Under the pieces are notes generated by a model. The model was not told the origin of the DNA. It saw only the letters and a list, made by a program, of their open reading frames with translations, and did not search any database. Shown in pieces: positions 61,965-64,000 of a stretch of 64,000 nucleotides of DNA (the first letter of the stretch is position 1; the number at the start of each line of letters is the position of its first letter). Both the position numbers and the translations under genes were made by a program. Source of the DNA: Eukaryota sp. TZLM1-RC (taxonomy: Eukaryota > Metamonada: BaSk clade); contig JAUPSS010000005.1 in assembly GCA_040285825.1 (NCBI GenBank), positions 1-64,000 on the forward strand, given 5' to 3'.

Positions 61965-63008
61965 CTACTTGTTCAAGTCTAATTCAGATTCGCTTTCACT
62001 ATCAGGAAAAATATCTATAGATTTAAGAATTTGAAAAGAAAGATTTGGATTGGGATAAAAATCAATGCCTTCAAGATGCTGAACACTCAATCTATTACTC
62101 CAGTTGGGGTCAGCCTTTGGTTGCTCTCCAAGTCTTAGACGCCTTCGTTTGGCAGGTGGAGAACTTGACGCAGAGAAGGACTGCATTATAAATTCACCAA
62201 ACTTGCCAATAGAGACTTGTTCATGGGCAGCACTTCTGAACGCCTTTTCTCTCAAAGTCCTGAGATGAGTAAAGAATGGCTGTAGCCGTCGCAGATCCCT
62301 TTCATCTACTACTTCAGCTACTGGTGAATTGAGTGAGATTTGGTTATTTGAAAGGTAAAGATGTATTTGGTGTAGAAAGATAGGTTTATCCGGCTGAACG
62401 ATAATCACCACAGCTGAACAGAACGTGGAAACAACGATACTGTATAGGAGTTCAAAGAACTCAGTATCAAGTCCTCGCTGTTTAAAGGGTTCAGGATTGA
62501 ATGGGGGTATAAGTGATAGATAACCAGGTGGTCTATTTGAATCGATCCTTTGCGGAGGGGGTAAGTTATCCAAAAACTCCATTATCTTACTTGGAAATAA
62601 ACCACTAATGGTTGGAGGTAGACTGTCTGTACTCTTGGGTATGGAGTGCTTCTCCAATAGATGTAACTGTTGATAGTTTTTAGTATTTTCAAGATTAGAA
62701 AATATATAAGCGTCACTCTTCCTGAATCGAGGAGATAACAGGGTCAGTGCTACCACATGTTGTGGAGATTTGACAAGTGGCTTGCTTTTTTGGACTAGAC
62801 GATCAAGAGCCTTGTCCTTGAAGTATTGGCCAGCAAGGGACCACCTTTGATTTCGCGATTTGGAATCAATGGTGACACCAGAGGAAAGTAAAGTTGGTTC
62901 TTCAAAGAACGCAGTATTAGACTGCGAACCATGTATTGATGGTGTACTATGAAGAGGGGGAGGCTGTAAAGGTTTTGTTAGGGATATTGATGCAGCATAA
63001 GGATACAT
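61965..63008 (-). CDS. Hypothetical protein with nuclear localisation-like motif
   Basis: Not recognised. It has 347 residues. The N-terminal 50 residues are Pro/Ser-rich and disordered. A middle region (about 55-245) is globular-looking (NQRWSLAGQYFKDKALDRLV; SPQHVVALTLLSPRFRKSDAY; FELLYSIVVSTFCSAVVIIV). SSPPAKRRRLRLGE (about residue 287) is a strong nuclear localisation-type basic patch, and the tail is acidic (FPDSESESELDLNK). The hydrophobic stretch VSTFCSAVVIIV is too short for a membrane span. ATG at 63006-63008 is preceded by TGCT 9 nt upstream, as in four other genes here. Its job is unknown. Confidence 0.65.
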   Translation of the reverse strand: MYPYAASISLTKPLQPPPLHSTPSIHGSQSNTAFFEEPTLLSSGVTIDSKSRNQRWSLAGQYFKDKALDRLVQKSKPLVKSPQHVVALTLLSPRFRKSDAYIFSNLENTKNYQQLHLLEKHSIPKSTDSLPPTISGLFPSKIMEFLDNLPPPQRIDSNRPPGYLSLIPPFNPEPFKQRGLDTEFFELLYSIVVSTFCSAVVIIVQPDKPIFLHQIHLYLSNNQISLNSPVAEVVDERDLRRLQPFFTHLRTLREKAFRSAAHEQVSIGKFGEFIMQSFSASSSPPAKRRRLRLGEQPKADPNWSNRLSVQHLEGIDFYPNPNLSFQILKSIDIFPDSESESELDLNK

Positions 63009-63076
63009 ACAAGAAATAGCAGAAAAATGATTAATTTTTCAAAATACCAAAAAATACACGAAACAATCTAAAAAAA

Positions 63077-64000
63077 TCATATTGAAAACTCAACTTCCTC
63101 TAATGCCAAATTTAACATTTGTACTGCCAAAAAACTCTTTGGTACCAGGGTTAAATACTTTTGGTATTTAACTATAGCATCAGACAAACTTCCTTCATGA
63201 TGTAGAGAGACAGCAAGCACAAGCAAGGCAGACTCGTCCATGGAGAAAAGTTCCAAACACTGTTGTGCATAGAATTTTGCATTGGAATAATCAGAAAGAC
63301 GAAGACACACGAGCGCCAAATTCGAAAGTGTTGAACATTTCAAATCAAAAACTAAATTTCCAGACCCAAAAAAAGAATTCAAAAGACAATTTTTACCATT
63401 AGCAAATGATAACAAGAACAAATCACTGGGCAACATCTTTAACACCCTAATGAACACCTCTTTTGCTTCTTCAACCCTACCTTCCCCGACCATGAGAACC
63501 CCTTCCTCATGCAGAACACGAGGGTCGTTGGAATTGATAGCATTACAAAGGGAAATGAACCTTCTGGCCAACGAAAGACTGCTGTTTCTTAAATAAATAC
63601 TAGAAAGAGACAAAAAAGGGACAATGCAACCAATGTACTTCGTTGCACATAGTCTATATTGTAAAATTGCTGAATCTGTCTGCTGATTAAACAAAAGCAA
63701 ATGTCCCAATAGTAGATCACACATGTATTGGAAATTGATTGAGGTTGATTGATTGATTATTGACTGAATGGTCGAGACATAATCATCATCAGTATTGATT
63801 TTTGAATTAAAGAACACCAGCAAAACATCAATCAAATCACAAACTTCCTTGAACTTCTTTTCTCTAGAAACTGTACTTTGAATCTCCAACAATGTAGATG
63901 CATCACCCGCAAGAAAGGAACAAATGATCAGAGGAACAAACAAGTCTAGATCAAGAGGAAGTTTCGTAAAGGCGTTCCTGACACATCTGATTCCTGCAAT
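63077..64000 (-). CDS. CDC16: CDC16 / APC6-like TPR protein, N-terminus outside the window
   Basis: The frame is open to the right edge of the window. The 307 visible residues are the C-terminal part, beginning at the edge with IAGIRCVRNAFTKL. The visible part is TPR repeats: SSLSLARRFISLCNAINSND, PRVLHEEGVLMVGEGRVEEA, TLSNLALVCLRLSDYSNAKF and SALLVLAVSLHHEGSLSDAIV. The pairing of a DPRVLHEEGV helix with a following NLA.VCRKL-like helix fits CDC16/APC6, a scaffold of the anaphase-promoting complex. Another TPR subunit (CDC23, CDC27) is the alternative. There is an 68-bp gap to the next gene downstream on the same strand. Confidence 0.68.
   Translation of the reverse strand: MAGIRCVRNAFTKLPLDLDLFVPLIICSFLAGDASTLLEIQSTVSREKKFKEVCDLIDVLLVFFNSKINTDDDYVSTIQSIINQSTSINFQYMCDLLLGHLLLFNQQTDSAILQYRLCATKYIGCIVPFLSLSSIYLRNSSLSLARRFISLCNAINSNDPRVLHEEGVLMVGEGRVEEAKEVFIRVLKMLPSDLFLLSFANGKNCLLNSFFGSGNLVFDLKCSTLSNLALVCLRLSDYSNAKFYAQQCLELFSMDESALLVLAVSLHHEGSLSDAIVKYQKYLTLVPKSFLAVQMLNLALEEVEFSI

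Noticed and set aside
1-64000. tRNA or rRNA genes
   Set aside because: I saw no convincing cloverleaf or T-loop consensus by eye. A tRNAscan/Infernal run would be needed, so none is claimed.

Overview
The window is eukaryotic nuclear DNA, AT-rich (about one third GC by eye), from a flagellated protist. Long intronless reading frames use the standard code. The proteins are clearly eukaryotic: HOPS/CORVET, WASH complex, dynein-2, Ski complex, proteasome, APC/C. The one well-supported host intron is only 31 nt. I cannot name the species. An outer-dynein-arm docking ARM protein and a dynein-2 intermediate chain imply a motile cilium with intraflagellar transport.

Layout. 1-8.7 kb is a satellite of about 19 tandem units of 438-462 bp, entering from outside the window; a LINE tail and a decayed unit separate it from the first gene. 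9.4-12.7 kb is a WDR7-like double WD40 protein. 12.7-17.4 kb is decayed LINE sequence. 17.8-20.9 kb holds a small disordered protein with APC/C degron-like motifs and an ODAD2/ARMC4-like protein. 21-31.6 kb is a graveyard of mobile elements: LINE tails, a Ty3/gypsy-type element, a hAT remnant with its terminal repeat, and a broken Fanzor of one family. 32-38.8 kb is a compact gene block: VPS18, NEK2, DYNC2I2 and a PH-LRR protein. 38.9-47 kb is an inverted pair of decayed Fanzor (eukaryotic TnpB-like, RNA-guided nuclease family) elements enclosing LINE copies. 47-50.1 kb holds the WASH subunit FAM21, a coiled-coil protein and a very basic protein. 50.5-54.6 kb is more LINE debris around one small gene. 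54.9-64 kb holds proteasome alpha4, SKIC3/TTC37, an unrecognised nuclear-looking protein and the C-terminal part of CDC16/APC6, cut by the window end.

The genes do not form an operon, but themes recur: endosome and acidification (WDR7-like, VPS18, FAM21), cilium and centrosome (ODAD2, NEK2, DYNC2I2) and cell-cycle proteolysis (CDC16, PSMA7, the degron-bearing small protein). Intergenic gaps are very short in the gene blocks (82 bp divergent, 22 bp convergent).

The most interesting signals are these. Two Fanzor families are present. One has two inverted copies whose conserved non-coding 3' ends (a guide-RNA candidate) finish in an 11-bp hairpin within 17-38 nt of the start codons of two unrelated genes. 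The upstream sequences of VPS18 and SKIC3 share a block with a GACATT/AATGTC dyad spanning the start codon. A TGCT motif lies 6-9 nt before the ATG in five genes. A 44-nt intron-like insert sits inside a LINE reading frame.
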